This document shows positions 9,351 through 19,104 of a stretch of DNA of 64,000 bases, one piece after another. The translations under genes were made by a program, and so were the position numbers. Under the pieces are notes generated by a model. It did not search any database. It was not told the DNA's origin and saw only the letters and a list, made by a program, of their open reading frames with translations. Source of the DNA: Legionella sp. (lineage in GTDB: Bacteria > Pseudomonadota > Gammaproteobacteria > Legionellales > Legionellaceae); contig JACETI010000009.1 in assembly GCA_013911415.1 (NCBI GenBank), positions 1-64,000 of the forward strand, given 5' to 3'. Every line of letters begins with the position of its first letter. Position 1 is the first letter of the stretch.

Positions 9351-10649
9351 TTAGGCCTCCTGCTTTTCATTCATACGATGAAAATAAGATTGTAGGTAAT
9401 CGATTAATTGAAGACGAGAAATCCGTGTTTGAGGCATTTCTTGTCGCAGATGCTTCACACTTATCTCTTGGTTATTTGTTTCATTTTCACCTAAAATAAG
9501 CGCCAGTGCTGCGCCACTTTTATCTGCTTTCTTAAACTGACTTTTAAAGCTTCCAACAGACGGATTCACTAAGATAGACCAATTCTGATTGGCGTCTCTC
9601 AATTCTTCAGCTAATTTAATGATTTCAGTTAAAAAACACTCATTATCTGTCATTAAAAAGCAAAAAGGGTTTTTCGTACTTAACTGCTCTTCCTTCGTCG
9701 CTTCTAGCGCTAACAAAAGACGATCAAGCCCGATCGCACAACCAACAGCCGGGGTTTCTTGGCCGCCCAGCTGCTTTGTGAGAGCGTCATAACGCCCTCC
9801 CGCTGATAGCGTTGCTTGGCTTCCTAGGTTAGGGTGCACCCATTCAAAAACGGTGTGCCCATAGTAGTCTAGTCCTCTTACTAACCGTGGATTAAGCACG
9901 AACGGTATGCCCATGTCTTCAAGGCCCTTGCAAAGACTGTCGAAACGTTTACCGCTTTCAAGGCCTAAAAAATCTAAAAATTTAGGTGCTTTTTCTATCA
10001 GTGGTTGCATTTCTTCCCGTTTACTATCAAGGATACGCAACGGGTTTTTCTCAAGTCGATGTTTGCTTTCTGCGTCTAAAACATCGATTTGTTTAGTAAA
10101 AAACTCGACCAGCTTCTGACGATAATGTTTGCGTTCTTCTAAGGTGCCGAGAGTGTTTAATTCTAAACGTAACAGCTTGTCCAAGCCCAACATTTTCCAG
10201 AATCGTTGATTGATACTAAGCAATTCTAATTCAATAGCAGTGCCATTAAATCCCAGTGCTTCTATCCCCAATTGAGTAAATTGGCGATACCTTCCTTTCT
10301 GCGGTTTCTCATGGCGGAACATTGGCCCCAGATACCAAAGACGTTGTGTTTGATTGTATAGCAAGCCATGCTCTAAACAGGCACGAATGCAGCCTGCTGT
10401 TCCTTCAGGACGTAATGTAACACTTTCTTCATTACGATCGATAAAGGTATACATTTCTTTTTCGACAATGTCAGTCACTTCCCCTATCGTACGTTTAAAA
10501 AGCTGAGTACTCTCTAAAAGCGGAAAACGAATTTCCTCGTAACTGTATTGATACAAAACCTGTATCAAACTTGCTTCCACTTGGCGCCATTTAGCGCTTT
10601 GAGCAGGTAAAAGATCATTCATACCACGAATGGCTTGTAACCTACTCAC
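9351..10649 (-). CDS. hisS: histidyl-tRNA synthetase
   Basis: 432-residue class II aminoacyl-tRNA synthetase. Motif 2 appears in GPMFRHEKPQKGRYRQF, the histidine-specific segments as LVRGLDYYGHTVFEW and GGRYD, and motif 3 as GCAIGLDRLLLALE. A C-terminal anticodon-binding domain follows from about residue 325. The start overlaps the rodZ end by 8 bases, and the stop abuts the next gene's ATG, so translation is probably coupled. The ispG gene that often sits between rodZ and hisS is absent. Confidence 0.97.
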   Translation of the reverse strand: MSRLQAIRGMNDLLPAQSAKWRQVEASLIQVLYQYSYEEIRFPLLESTQLFKRTIGEVTDIVEKEMYTFIDRNEESVTLRPEGTAGCIRACLEHGLLYNQTQRLWYLGPMFRHEKPQKGRYRQFTQLGIEALGFNGTAIELELLSINQRFWKMLGLDKLLRLELNTLGTLEERKHYRQKLVEFFTKQIDVLDAESKHRLEKNPLRILDSKREEMQPLIEKAPKFLDFLGLESGKRFDSLCKGLEDMGIPFVLNPRLVRGLDYYGHTVFEWVHPNLGSQATLSAGGRYDALTKQLGGQETPAVGCAIGLDRLLLALEATKEEQLSTKNPFCFLMTDNECFLTEIIKLAEELRDANQNWSILVNPSVGSFKSQFKKADKSGAALALILGENETNNQEISVKHLRQEMPQTRISRLQLIDYLQSYFHRMNEKQEA

Positions 10650-11265
10650 GATTTTGTCCTAACGACGCATCCCGATTTTGTTGAGATGGAAGAAGCACTT
10701 GCATTTTCGACAAGTCCGTTAATTTGAGTTTAGTATCTGAGGTGCTTTCTCGTTCATCTGCATTTTGCAGTTCGCTGGGTAAGTCGGCATTTTCCTTCTT
10801 TGATGTTTCTTGCAAAGCAGTAGGCGACTTACGCGCAAGATGTAGGTTATCTTTATTTTTTTGCCACCAAACACCTACTGTTATCAAAACACCTAAGGCC
10901 ACCATTGCTGTAAACCAACGCAAGGTCTGTACGCCCCGAGGCGCCTCACGTTTGGCTTGCCATAACGTTCTTTCCAAAGAACGTTCTGAGAGTGGAAAAT
11001 GATTGTAGGCACTTAAAAGCGGCGCCGGTTCGATACCTAATAAATTTGCATAAGCTCTTAAGTAACCTTTAATAAATACCGGTTCTGGCATGCTGGCGTA
11101 ATCGTCAGCTTCCAACAATTCAATCACCCGCACCCGAAGATGGAGTTTGCTGGCAACAAATTCTTGGCTATAGCCCTTTTTCTCACGCACACGCGCTAAT
11201 TGAGCGCCCGGTTGCTCTGTTTGAGGCAAATCTTGTGTTTCATTCATAATTGGTATTGTACTCAT
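10642..11265 (-). CDS. rodZ: RodZ-like cell-shape protein, short form
   Basis: 207 residues: an N-terminal helix-turn-helix domain (QLARVREKKGYSQEFVASKL...) that binds MreB in E. coli, a basic linker, one transmembrane helix (about residues 115-133, WFTAMVALGVLITVGVWW) and a short polar periplasmic tail. E. coli RodZ is much longer because of a periplasmic beta domain (DUF4115), which is missing here. The start is supported by AGGGG upstream. Position between pilW and hisS is the usual one. Confidence 0.85.
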   Translation of the reverse strand: MSTIPIMNETQDLPQTEQPGAQLARVREKKGYSQEFVASKLHLRVRVIELLEADDYASMPEPVFIKGYLRAYANLLGIEPAPLLSAYNHFPLSERSLERTLWQAKREAPRGVQTLRWFTAMVALGVLITVGVWWQKNKDNLHLARKSPTALQETSKKENADLPSELQNADERESTSDTKLKLTDLSKMQVLLPSQQNRDASLGQNRE

Positions 11266-11289
11266 TATTTCCCCTTTTCATCCTTGCCC

Positions 11290-11922
11290 CTAATAATCCT
11301 TTAAATGCTGCCGATAGACCAACTTCAGCTTTTGAAGTCGCTGTTGTTGAGCTAAATCGTGAACAAGTTTTTCAATTCGTGCTGCTCTTTTCGGATCTTG
11401 TAACAGCGCTTTTATAAAATAATTGCTTGCTTTTGACTCATCAGGTATAAGTGCCGCACACAATCCTGCATTTTCGTAAGCACCCGCTGTGTTCAGGTAA
11501 TAGGTATCTTCAACGGCTTTTAAAAAAAACGATTCTGCCGCTAAATAATCCCCACGCTTACAAAGAAAAACACCATAATTATTAAGCACAGTACCGGTTT
11601 TTGGCGCGAGCCGTAATGCTTTTTGATAACAATCCTCTGCCTTACGTACATCTCCTGTTGATTCAAAATAATAAGCCAGGGCATTTTGTACTTCGGCTGA
11701 TTCAGGCGTTAACGCCAGGGCTTTTAATAATTTTTTCTTTGCTCGAATCCGTTTTCCTTTTCTCAGATACGCAATACCTAATTGCACATTGTAAGAAGCG
11801 GCTTTTGCGCGTTGTTGCTGCGTAATCGGTATGCGATCTTCTTTTGACAAAAGAGCTAATTGGCACCCTTGCAAAGAAACCACTATAGCCAACAACCACG
11901 CCATCAGAAACAAACGCGACAA
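11290..11922 (-). CDS. pilW: type IV pilus biogenesis lipoprotein PilW/PilF
   Basis: 210-residue TPR lipoprotein, the pilotin that helps the PilQ secretin assemble in the outer membrane. A signal peptide ends in the lipobox LQGC (Cys20), followed by tandem TPRs (LGIAYLRKGKRIRAKKKL, AYYFESTGDVRKAEDCYQ, YGVFLCKRGDYLAAESFF). The TTG start gives a complete signal peptide and has AGGAT just ahead, overlapping the end of rlmN; an in-frame ATG six codons later would shorten the signal. A PilE-like pilin lies at 49484. Confidence 0.9.
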   Translation of the reverse strand: MSRLFLMAWLLAIVVSLQGCQLALLSKEDRIPITQQQRAKAASYNVQLGIAYLRKGKRIRAKKKLLKALALTPESAEVQNALAYYFESTGDVRKAEDCYQKALRLAPKTGTVLNNYGVFLCKRGDYLAAESFFLKAVEDTYYLNTAGAYENAGLCAALIPDESKASNYFIKALLQDPKRAARIEKLVHDLAQQQRLQKLKLVYRQHLKDY

Positions 11923-11928
11923 CCGATC

Positions 11929-13113
11929 CTAGCTCCTGACAGGGTTACTGGCAAGCTTAACTTCTGTCTTCGCTCCCACAACGGGTTGAAAATGCAACTT
12001 TTGCCAACGTTGGGATCGACTGGTTCTGTCATCAAATTCACCAGCAAGTTGACCACAGGCGGCATCTATATCTTGACCCCGAGTCTTACGTACCATCGTA
12101 GGAATACGTTTTGACATTAAAAGCGACTGAAATGCCTTTATCGTCTCAGGTGTAGAACATTGATACTGGGTTAATGGGAAAGGATTAAAAGGAATCAGGT
12201 TCACCTTGGCTGGCATATCTCTTAATAGCTTTGCTAATTGCAGCGCATGCTCTTCTTTATCATTGATGTCACGTAGCATGACATATTCAAAAGTAACTTT
12301 GCGACGTGGTTCAGCATCAAAATAGTGCTTACAAACAAACATTAATTCTTTAAGAGGATATTTTTTATTAACGGGCACTAATTGATTGCGCAGGAGATCG
12401 TTTGGGGCGTGCAAAGAAACTGCTAACGCTACAGGACTTGCCTGACTTAAGCGCTTCATTTCAGGTACTAAGCCGGATGTACTCAATGTCACTCGGTATT
12501 TTGACAGGCCATAAGCAAAATCATCCATCATAATATCCATGGCAGCAGTGACGTTATCAAAATTGAGCAACGGCTCACCCATTCCCATCATTACAACGTT
12601 TGTAATCTTTTTATTTTCTGTTTTTCGAACGGGTTTTCCCGATTTTTGCATATTGTCGGGAGTGTCATTCATTAATTCTCGATTTGCAATCCAAACTTGG
12701 GCGATGATTTCACCGGTGGTCAAGTCTCGATTAAACCCTTGCTTTGCTGTTGAGCAAAAGCTGCAGTTTAGTCCACAACCAACTTGCGAGGATACGCATA
12801 AGGTTCCACGGTTTTTCTCAGGAATAAAGACCGTTTCAATTGAATTGCCGCAAGTTAATTGCAATAACCATTTCTTTGTGCCATCTGCGGACGCCTGATA
12901 GTCGACAATCAAAGGTAGTTCAATGCAGGCCGATGCATTGAGTGTTTCACGTAGATTTTTACCGAGATTAGTCATTTCCTCAAATGAAGAACGACCCGCT
13001 TGATGAATCCATTGCAGTACTTGTTGAGCTCGATAAGGCTTTTCTCCCAAGTCAACGAAAAACCTTTCCATTTGTTGGCGAGAGAAATTTAATAAATTCG
13101 TTTTTACTGTCAT
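11929..13113 (-). CDS. rlmN: dual-specificity rRNA/tRNA A2 methyltransferase RlmN
   Basis: 394-residue radical SAM enzyme that methylates C2 of A2503 in 23S rRNA and A37 of some tRNAs. The radical SAM cluster motif is C-x3-C-x2-C in [16 protein letters not shown], with [12 protein letters not shown] downstream and the conserved C-terminal Cys in [14 protein letters not shown]-terminal extension of about 25 residues follows. It is the first gene of the run leading to der. Confidence 0.97.
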   Translation of the reverse strand: MTVKTNLLNFSRQQMERFFVDLGEKPYRAQQVLQWIHQAGRSSFEEMTNLGKNLRETLNASACIELPLIVDYQASADGTKKWLLQLTCGNSIETVFIPEKNRGTLCVSSQVGCGLNCSFCSTAKQGFNRDLTTGEIIAQVWIANRELMNDTPDNMQKSGKPVRKTENKKITNVVMMGMGEPLLNFDNVTAAMDIMMDDFAYGLSKYRVTLSTSGLVPEMKRLSQASPVALAVSLHAPNDLLRNQLVPVNKKYPLKELMFVCKHYFDAEPRRKVTFEYVMLRDINDKEEHALQLAKLLRDMPAKVNLIPFNPFPLTQYQCSTPETIKAFQSLLMSKRIPTMVRKTRGQDIDAACGQLAGEFDDRTSRSQRWQKLHFQPVVGAKTEVKLASNPVRS

Positions 13114-13178
13114 GAATCAATACAATCTTCTGTTAAAGATAGGCGACGCCGATGATCAGCGTCTACCCATTCAACAAC

Positions 13179-13613
13179 TTATTTTCCTAATTGCGCGTAA
13201 ATGTTTTCAGGTTGAAAGAAATAGGCTATTTCTTGAGCTGCTGTTTCTGCGCTGTCAGAACCATGCACTGCGTTTGCGTCAATGCTGTCTGCAAAATCTG
13301 CACGAATAGTACCTGGAGCCGCTTGTTTAGGATCAGTAGCCCCCATTAATTCTCTGTTTTTAGCAATCGCGTTTGCTCCCTCGAGCACTTGGATCATAAC
13401 AGGCCCGGAAATCATAAAGCTCACTAGGGCTTCGAAAAAGGGGCGATCTTTGTGTACCGCATAGAATCCTTCGGCTTCTTCTCTCGACAGATGTTGCATG
13501 CGAGCGGCTGCGACACGTAGTCCTGCTTTTTCAAACCTAGCATAAATTTCGCCGATCACTGCTTTTGCAACAGCATCAGGCTTGATGATGGATAAAGTTA
13601 ATTCAGATTGCAT
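13179..13613 (-). CDS. ndk: nucleoside diphosphate kinase
   Basis: 144-residue enzyme that phosphorylates NDPs using ATP. The start is set at 13613 ([15 protein letters not shown]), which gives the family's normal N-terminus; the 35 codons open upstream are not family-like. The active-site His117 is in [12 protein letters not shown]. The order ndk-rlmN is common in gammaproteobacteria. No strong ribosome-binding site is seen, only GGGAAAA. Confidence 0.97.
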   Translation of the reverse strand: MQSELTLSIIKPDAVAKAVIGEIYARFEKAGLRVAAARMQHLSREEAEGFYAVHKDRPFFEALVSFMISGPVMIQVLEGANAIAKNRELMGATDPKQAAPGTIRADFADSIDANAVHGSDSAETAAQEIAYFFQPENIYAQLGK

Positions 13614-13772
13614 GAGATTTTCCCGTTGAAATAGGTTTAAAAGGCGCGGTATATCCTGCCTTAAACGTAATACTTTTGCGCATAATGATACGTTAGCTTC
13701 ACTGTTCCATGCAAGCATTAATTACGTCTAAGGCAGGAATTATGGCTTTTTCAGTAAAGATCAGAACACTGA

Positions 13773-14672
13773 TTAATGGTCTTTTTCACCAAGATGCAGA
13801 TCAAAAAATAAAGATTGACGATGAGCATGCAATCTCTCCAAATCCAAAGCCGGATGAGGGAGATGAACAATTAATTCATGAACTTGAAGAATCAACTCAT
13901 AAAACTCAGCACGAAATTTCACAAGACTTGTCAGAGTTGCGCTCACCGAATCCGTGTATTCATTTAAGGGAGACATGGTCTCTCGCATGAAATGCTGGAG
14001 TTGTTCTATGTTTTTAGAGATTAAGTTCTCTAATTCTGGCGTTAATGGGCGTCCTAGGAGGTCTGTCGCCTTTTGTAAGTCAATCGGAGAAGAGGATGGA
14101 TTTTTGAAAATCAAAAACAGATGCAGTACCTGTCGTAGTTTTATATCCAGCTCGATCGATGAAGAAAGTGCAAGGTACTGTCTGATGCTACTCATCGCAT
14201 CTTTTAAATGTTGTTCCCACAACCCAGCGATTTCAATGAGATGCTTTTGGGATTTCGCAATTAAATTTCGATGATCAATGATTTGCTGTTGGAAGGTTTC
14301 GCTTAGCGCAACAAAAGACAAACGGACGGCTTCGACATTTTGAGCCATTTGAAAGCCGGGATCATCCATACTTTTATCAGCGGCATGCTCAGATAAAAAA
14401 TAGTCAGCAAACAATTTTTCCATGTAAATGCGATAATCTTGAGCTTGTTCTAAGACTATCCCATTGAGTACGTTCTTAAGAGGCACTTGAATCAGTTGAT
14501 GATAAAAGGTGTTAGGGCTTAAAATAACGCGTGTAATCTCTTCCTGTTGCAAATGAATGTGGCAACGTCCCAGAACTCGTGTTGCGGTTATCAGCCCATA
14601 GGTTGATAACCAGCCCGACAATGCATTATCGGAAACCGCCGGCGACTTATCCTTCGTTTCTTCGCTGCTCAT
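13773..14672 (-). CDS. uncharacterised helical protein, 299 residues
   Basis: Not recognised. The protein is cytoplasmic in appearance (no signal or membrane helix) and almost wholly helical, with long amphipathic stretches such as MDDPGFQMAQNVEAVRLSF and LENLISKNIEQLQHFMRETM. The middle includes a LWEQHLKDAMSSIRQYLALS helix. It is on the same strand as ndk and the minC-lpxH group but separated by gaps of about 130-160 bases, so it may be its own unit. A 93-codon frame on the other strand overlaps its 3' end and is treated as a shadow. Confidence 0.6.
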   Translation of the reverse strand: MSSEETKDKSPAVSDNALSGWLSTYGLITATRVLGRCHIHLQQEEITRVILSPNTFYHQLIQVPLKNVLNGIVLEQAQDYRIYMEKLFADYFLSEHAADKSMDDPGFQMAQNVEAVRLSFVALSETFQQQIIDHRNLIAKSQKHLIEIAGLWEQHLKDAMSSIRQYLALSSSIELDIKLRQVLHLFLIFKNPSSSPIDLQKATDLLGRPLTPELENLISKNIEQLQHFMRETMSPLNEYTDSVSATLTSLVKFRAEFYELILQVHELIVHLPHPALDLERLHAHRQSLFFDLHLGEKDH

Positions 14673-14799
14673 CTAGCGTCCTAAGTCCTTGCACTATTGT
14701 TGTTGAAGAAAAGTTCCACGACCGAAGCTTACTTTTATGCACGGCCTTACAAACAACCGAGATGAACCCAGCCTGGAATCTCAGCCAATGATCCTAAAC

Positions 14800-15648
14800 T
14801 TACGCGGTAGGGCCAGGGCCCGGTGCTCCTTTCTGAGGCTCCGGCTCAAAGCCTTTAAGATGCCCCAAATTAGGATCATGCTTATCACAGTCGTTATTAA
14901 ATGCTTTTTTAAGCCTTGCCTCAAAACCATGGACAGGATCAGTCAAACATTGCTGCATCTCTTCTGTGGTTAAACGCCTTGTCTGAATACCGCCGTCAGC
15001 AGTATACTCGCGTGCGCTTAATGCAAAAGTCCCCTTATCACTTACTTGTAGAATCAATTTTCGTTCATCCGCCCATTCTTCAAGGGTATCTAAAGCTTTC
15101 TTATTGTCCTCTAGCACATGTTTATCTGGAATATGATTATAAGCTTTATCGATAAAGTTTGGCTGAGTCGTTTCGTGTAAACGATTTTTATTGATGACCC
15201 ATAAATCAGCTTCTCCATCCTCACCCGGCTTAGAAAATGTCTCTAAATTATATTCGTAACTCTTTCCGCCCTTATTCAAATCCTGCTGTAACCGTTTCAC
15301 TTCAGATTCTGAATATTTTTTGGCTTTTCTGTCTATTGCATCGTACATCAATTTTTCTTTAACAAACTTCGTCACGTACTTTAAAAAAGCTTCTGCCGAT
15401 TCTTTAAATTTAGCGCCGATATCCCCGTCTCCGCGTGATACACCCAGATAGGATCTGGCTTCTTCGGTTTTTTTACGTGCTTTATTAAGCTCAGGTTGCA
15501 CTTCAGCCTTTAACTGCTCGCCTGATGCTTGTTTAGCAAGTTTTTCTGCTGTTTTCTCGGTGTGTTTAATCTCAAGCAAATCGTTCTTAATGGCTTTATA
15601 GGCATTTTGAGCGACTGAAATATTTTTTGCCTTTCTATTTCTTGGCAT
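14800..15648 (-). CDS. uncharacterised Lys-rich protein downstream of lpxH
   Basis: Not recognised; about 282 residues. The start at 15648 (MPRNRKAKN) is chosen because AGGTG lies 6 bases before it, overlapping the lpxH stop; a GTG 9 bases upstream is possible. The N-terminal half is a charged helical region (KTAEKLAKQASGEQLKAEV, KKTEEARSYLG) that could form a coiled coil. The C-terminal half is mixed and ends in a Pro/Gly-rich tail (EPQKGAPGPGPTA). It is translationally linked to lpxH, but its composition looks accessory, so an effector-like role is possible but unsupported by any motif. Confidence 0.6.
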   Translation of the reverse strand: MPRNRKAKNISVAQNAYKAIKNDLLEIKHTEKTAEKLAKQASGEQLKAEVQPELNKARKKTEEARSYLGVSRGDGDIGAKFKESAEAFLKYVTKFVKEKLMYDAIDRKAKKYSESEVKRLQQDLNKGGKSYEYNLETFSKPGEDGEADLWVINKNRLHETTQPNFIDKAYNHIPDKHVLEDNKKALDTLEEWADERKLILQVSDKGTFALSAREYTADGGIQTRRLTTEEMQQCLTDPVHGFEARLKKAFNNDCDKHDPNLGHLKGFEPEPQKGAPGPGPTA

Positions 15649-15657
15649 AATCAGCAC

Positions 15658-16392
15658 CTAAAATTGTTTAAAAAAAATACCTGTTGTTAGATTATAGCAT
15701 AGTATCTTTGGGTAAGCATCCCAGTCACTGAGCACAAATTCCGTATAAATTACCCCTTTCTCTTTATAGTTCGCTTCCCGTGCACGGTGGGTGTGCCCAT
15801 GAATAAGCACCCTAACATCCCTTTTTTTCATATCATATAGCATTGATTTAACCACAACGTCCATTTTTGTCAAGGAGTGATGTTTTTTCTTTCCTGTTTG
15901 CTTACGTTGACTATGATCACGAACAGCTTGTGTTAAGAACAGCCGCCAATTCAAGGGGAGCTTTAAAAAGCAAGGGGGAAACCAACGATTACGCGTAAAA
16001 CGTCTAAGCCATTGATGGGCCCTATCTTTTGTACAATATTGATCACCGTGGGATAAGAGCACACGCTGCGAACCCAGCTGCACAACGGTCGGATCAGTTA
16101 AGATTTGCATACCCGCTCTTGCAGCAAAATCATTCCCCAATAAGAAATCACGGTTACCATGAAGATAGTAAATTTTGATCCCACTTTGAACTAAAGTATG
16201 GAGTTGATCGGCAATGCCAGCGCCCCAAGCATCGAGACTATCATCCCCGGGCCAAGCGTGAAAAAAATCACCTAAAATATAGACAGCACGCGTATTGCCC
16301 TGCGCCCAATTAATAAACGCGTCAAAGCGCTCTTGAATATCACGCATTTGGGGATGCAAATGTAAATCAGAGATAAAAACTGCCGCTAACAT
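15658..16392 (-). CDS. lpxH: UDP-2,3-diacylglucosamine diphosphatase
   Basis: 244-residue calcineurin-like phosphoesterase that cleaves UDP-2,3-diacylglucosamine to lipid X in lipid A synthesis. Metal-binding motifs are in order: FISDLHLHP (Asp9, His11), LGDFFHAW, HGNRDFLLG, LSHGDQYC and HGHTHRA. Length and order match LpxH. It overlaps the end of minC by 7 bases, and the next gene starts right at its stop. Confidence 0.95.
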   Translation of the reverse strand: MLAAVFISDLHLHPQMRDIQERFDAFINWAQGNTRAVYILGDFFHAWPGDDSLDAWGAGIADQLHTLVQSGIKIYYLHGNRDFLLGNDFAARAGMQILTDPTVVQLGSQRVLLSHGDQYCTKDRAHQWLRRFTRNRWFPPCFLKLPLNWRLFLTQAVRDHSQRKQTGKKKHHSLTKMDVVVKSMLYDMKKRDVRVLIHGHTHRAREANYKEKGVIYTEFVLSDWDAYPKILCYNLTTGIFFKQF

Positions 16393-17153
16393 AACGGTTC
16401 AATTTGAATATGATTATCCTTAAGGTAAATTTGACAAGGACCAGCAAGAGGCTCAATCGCGTCACTCAGCCGATAAAAACCCGCTATCGAGACAAGCTCA
16501 GCCTCTAAAGCCTGACAAAAAATTCTGGCTTCACGATTACCTGAAATACCTGCCAGCGCTCGTCCACGCAACGTCCCATAAATATGAATATTTCCTTCAG
16601 CGAGCAGTTCTGCTCCTGCACTGACTGAAGCTGTAATTACTAAATCGCCACCTTTACTGACCACTTGTTGCCCTGATCGTACAGGCGCTGTTTGTATTTT
16701 ACTTTTTCCAACATCTGTGCAAGGAGACAATGTTTCTGGTTCATCAAGGTTTTCAGAAAAAGAACTTTCCACTTCTTCCGTTAAAGGAAATGCTTTGTCC
16801 TGAGCGGAAGAAGCATTTAAATAGGCAAGTTTTTCTTTTTGTGCCAGTTTACTTAGTTCAGGCGCATTACTTTGAATAGCAATCGGGATCAAGCCCCGCT
16901 TGCGTAAACAGTTAGAGAACCAAGCGAGATCGAAATTAGCATCCAGTCCATTTTCTTGCAGTTGGGTTAAATCTAAGACAACTGGCGTATTTTCAAATAA
17001 TCGAGGCGCCTTAGCGATAACTTGCGTCAACTCTTGCTCAAAAAAATCTCTCTCAGAATTTAATAATTGCAAGACGGTAAACGTATATAATCTTCCCTTT
17101 AATTTAAATGCTTGTGTTTTCAATGGATTATCCACCTCAGCTGCCCATATCAA
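16386..17153 (-). CDS. minC: septum-site inhibitor MinC
   Basis: 255 residues: an N-terminal MinC domain (AFKLKGRLYTFTVLQL, LRKRGLIPIAI), a long polar linker of about 70 residues, and a C-terminal beta-helix domain (RSGQQVVSKGGDLVITASV, GAELLAEGNIHIYGTLRGRA) that carries the FtsZ-inhibiting and MinD-binding surfaces. No in-frame ATG exists; TTG at 17153 or GTG at 17135 are possible starts. minD and minE are not adjacent, unlike the usual minCDE operon; instead lpxH follows. Confidence 0.88.
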   Translation of the reverse strand: MIWAAEVDNPLKTQAFKLKGRLYTFTVLQLLNSERDFFEQELTQVIAKAPRLFENTPVVLDLTQLQENGLDANFDLAWFSNCLRKRGLIPIAIQSNAPELSKLAQKEKLAYLNASSAQDKAFPLTEEVESSFSENLDEPETLSPCTDVGKSKIQTAPVRSGQQVVSKGGDLVITASVSAGAELLAEGNIHIYGTLRGRALAGISGNREARIFCQALEAELVSIAGFYRLSDAIEPLAGPCQIYLKDNHIQIEPLC

Positions 17154-17210
17154 CCGTCTTTTTTTTTGTTTATACTAGCACGATGCAATGCCTAACAAAA
17201 GGATATCAAG

Positions 17211-18893
17211 GTGGATAAAATATGGCTAAAATATTACCAGAAAGGTGTTCAACATACTATCGATCCTGATAGCTATGAATCCCTAGTGGCGCTATTTGAA
17301 GAAGCCTGTCAACGTTATGCTCATCAAGTTGCTTATATTAATTTTGGATCGACGTTAACCTACGGGCAACTGGATAAAGCCAGCTTAGCTTTTGCACGTT
17401 ATTTACAGCAGTTAGGCCTTAAGCCAGGCGCGCGCGTTGCATTGATGATGCCCAATATTTTGCAATACCCTATCGCGCTTTTTGGTGTTTTGCGGGCAGG
17501 TCTGGTTGTTGTAAACACGAATCCATTGTACAAAGCACACGAATTAAGCCATCAACTTAACAATTCAGGCGCCGAAGCAATTGTCGTCATGGCTAATTTT
17601 GCCTTAACTGTTGAGAAAGCGCTTCCTTCGACAAATGTTAACCATGTCATTATTACAGAATTAGGAGACATGTTTTCTCCCATCAAACGTTGGGTAATGA
17701 ACGCCGTCAACAAATACATTAAAAAAGGGGTTCCCCCCTATCAAATAGCGAATACGCTTTCTTGGCGCAAAGCGCTGCAATTAGGCGGTAAAGGGGCTCT
17801 AAAACCTGTTAAATTACACTCCGAATCGCTCGCATTTCTCCAATACACTGGTGGGACAAATGGTGTTCCGAAGGGAGCCGCTTTAACCCACCGTAACATG
17901 ATTGCTAATATCTTACAGGCCTCTGCTTGGATTACACCGCTACAGGTTGGCACAAAAGATCTGATTGTCACCGCTTTACCCCTTTATCATATCTTTTCTT
18001 TAACGGCGAATTGTCTGGTTTTTTTAAAAGCAGGAGCTAGGAACCTTTTAATCACAAACCCACGTGATACACGCTTTTTCGTAAGAACGATTAAAAAGAT
18101 TCAGTTTACCGCGCTTACCGGTGTGAATACGCTTTTTAACGCCCTACTTCATCATCCTGATTTCCATCGTATTGATTTTTCAAAACTGAAATTAACGTTA
18201 TCCGGAGGAATGGCGCTTCAAAAAAGCGTAGCACTGAAATGGGGCCAACTTACAAAAACACGTATCCTCGAAGCCTATGGTCTCACTGAGGCAAGCCCCG
18301 CTGTCTCTATTAATCCCCTCTACGTTGAAGATTACAATGGGAGTATTGGACTTCCTCTGCCATCGACAGAAGTCAGTATTCGTAATGATGCTGAACAAGA
18401 AGTACCTTTTGGAGAAGCGGGCGAGCTCTGCGTAAGAGGACCGCAAGTGATGTCTGAATATTGGCAAGCCCCTGAAGAAACACACCTTGTTTTCACTGAA
18501 GACGGCTTTCTTAAAACCGGTGACATTGTCAAAATGGATGAAGAAGGGTTTATTTACATCGTCGACCGTAAAAAAGATATGATTGATGTATCTGGGTTTA
18601 ATGTTTATCCGAATGAGATCGAACAGGTCATTGCTCAACACCCTGGTGTATTTGAAGTAGGCGTTATCGGCGTCACTGACAAAAATGGAGCTGAACGTGT
18701 AAAGGCTTGCATTGTTAAACGCGATCCGATGTTAACAGCGGATAGCATTATTGCTTATTGCAAAGAACACTTGACCGCCTATAAAGTACCCAAGCTTATT
18801 GAATTTTATAAAGAATTGCCAAAAACAAATGTCGGGAAAATTTTACGAAGAGCATTGAAGGAAGAAAGCACTACTGAAAATATCCCCTCTTAA
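17211..18893 (+). CDS. fadD: long-chain fatty acid-CoA ligase
   Basis: 560-residue adenylate-forming enzyme that activates fatty acids with ATP and CoA for beta-oxidation. Motifs visible are the AMP-binding loop YTGGTNGVPKGAALTH, the YGLTEASP segment, the FLKTGDIVKMDEEGF block, DRKKDMIDVSGFNVYPNEIE, and the C-terminal catalytic Lys in KTNVGKILRR. GTG start with AAAAGGA about 7 bases upstream. Divergent from minC, with only 57 bases between the starts. A hairpin follows at 18936. Confidence 0.93.
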   Translation: MDKIWLKYYQKGVQHTIDPDSYESLVALFEEACQRYAHQVAYINFGSTLTYGQLDKASLAFARYLQQLGLKPGARVALMMPNILQYPIALFGVLRAGLVVVNTNPLYKAHELSHQLNNSGAEAIVVMANFALTVEKALPSTNVNHVIITELGDMFSPIKRWVMNAVNKYIKKGVPPYQIANTLSWRKALQLGGKGALKPVKLHSESLAFLQYTGGTNGVPKGAALTHRNMIANILQASAWITPLQVGTKDLIVTALPLYHIFSLTANCLVFLKAGARNLLITNPRDTRFFVRTIKKIQFTALTGVNTLFNALLHHPDFHRIDFSKLKLTLSGGMALQKSVALKWGQLTKTRILEAYGLTEASPAVSINPLYVEDYNGSIGLPLPSTEVSIRNDAEQEVPFGEAGELCVRGPQVMSEYWQAPEETHLVFTEDGFLKTGDIVKMDEEGFIYIVDRKKDMIDVSGFNVYPNEIEQVIAQHPGVFEVGVIGVTDKNGAERVKACIVKRDPMLTADSIIAYCKEHLTAYKVPKLIEFYKELPKTNVGKILRRALKEESTTENIPS

Positions 18894-18935
18894 TATGTTC
18901 ATAATAAATATGAATATTTGTGAATATTACCTATC

Positions 18936-18966
18936 CCTTCCTAGCAAACCTAGCTTGCTGGGAAGG
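18936..18966. terminator. 12-bp hairpin after fadD, no U-tract
   Basis: CCTTCCTAGCAA pairs with TTGCTGGGAAGG around a 7-base loop, with one G-T pair. It begins 42 bases after the fadD stop. No run of T follows on either strand, so it may protect the 3' end of the mRNA rather than terminate alone. Confidence 0.5.
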
Positions 18967-19046
18967 CAAAACATTAAATAGTCAAATGCTACCCCAAGCT
19001 CCTCATGAACACCCCCTTTTATTTGTTTTTTTATTGTCCAAGTAAA

Positions 19047-19075
19047 TTGAATACAACGCAGTTCTTGTCTATAGT
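19047..19075 (+). promoter_or_regulatory. sigma-70-like promoter of small Q-rich gene
   Basis: TTGAAT at 19047-19052 and TATAGT at 19070-19075 are 17 bases apart, close to the consensus. The predicted transcript would start near 19082, leaving a 23-base leader that carries GGAG before the ATG at 19105. Confidence 0.6.
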
Positions 19076-19104
19076 TAGAGTGAACTAACAATATGGAGAA
19101 CGTT

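Noticed and set aside
13709-13990. 93-codon plus-strand frame overlapping the 13773 minus-strand gene and the region upstream of ndk
   Set aside because: It is antisense to a longer helical gene, has no strong ribosome-binding site, and loses its natural-looking sequence at the end.
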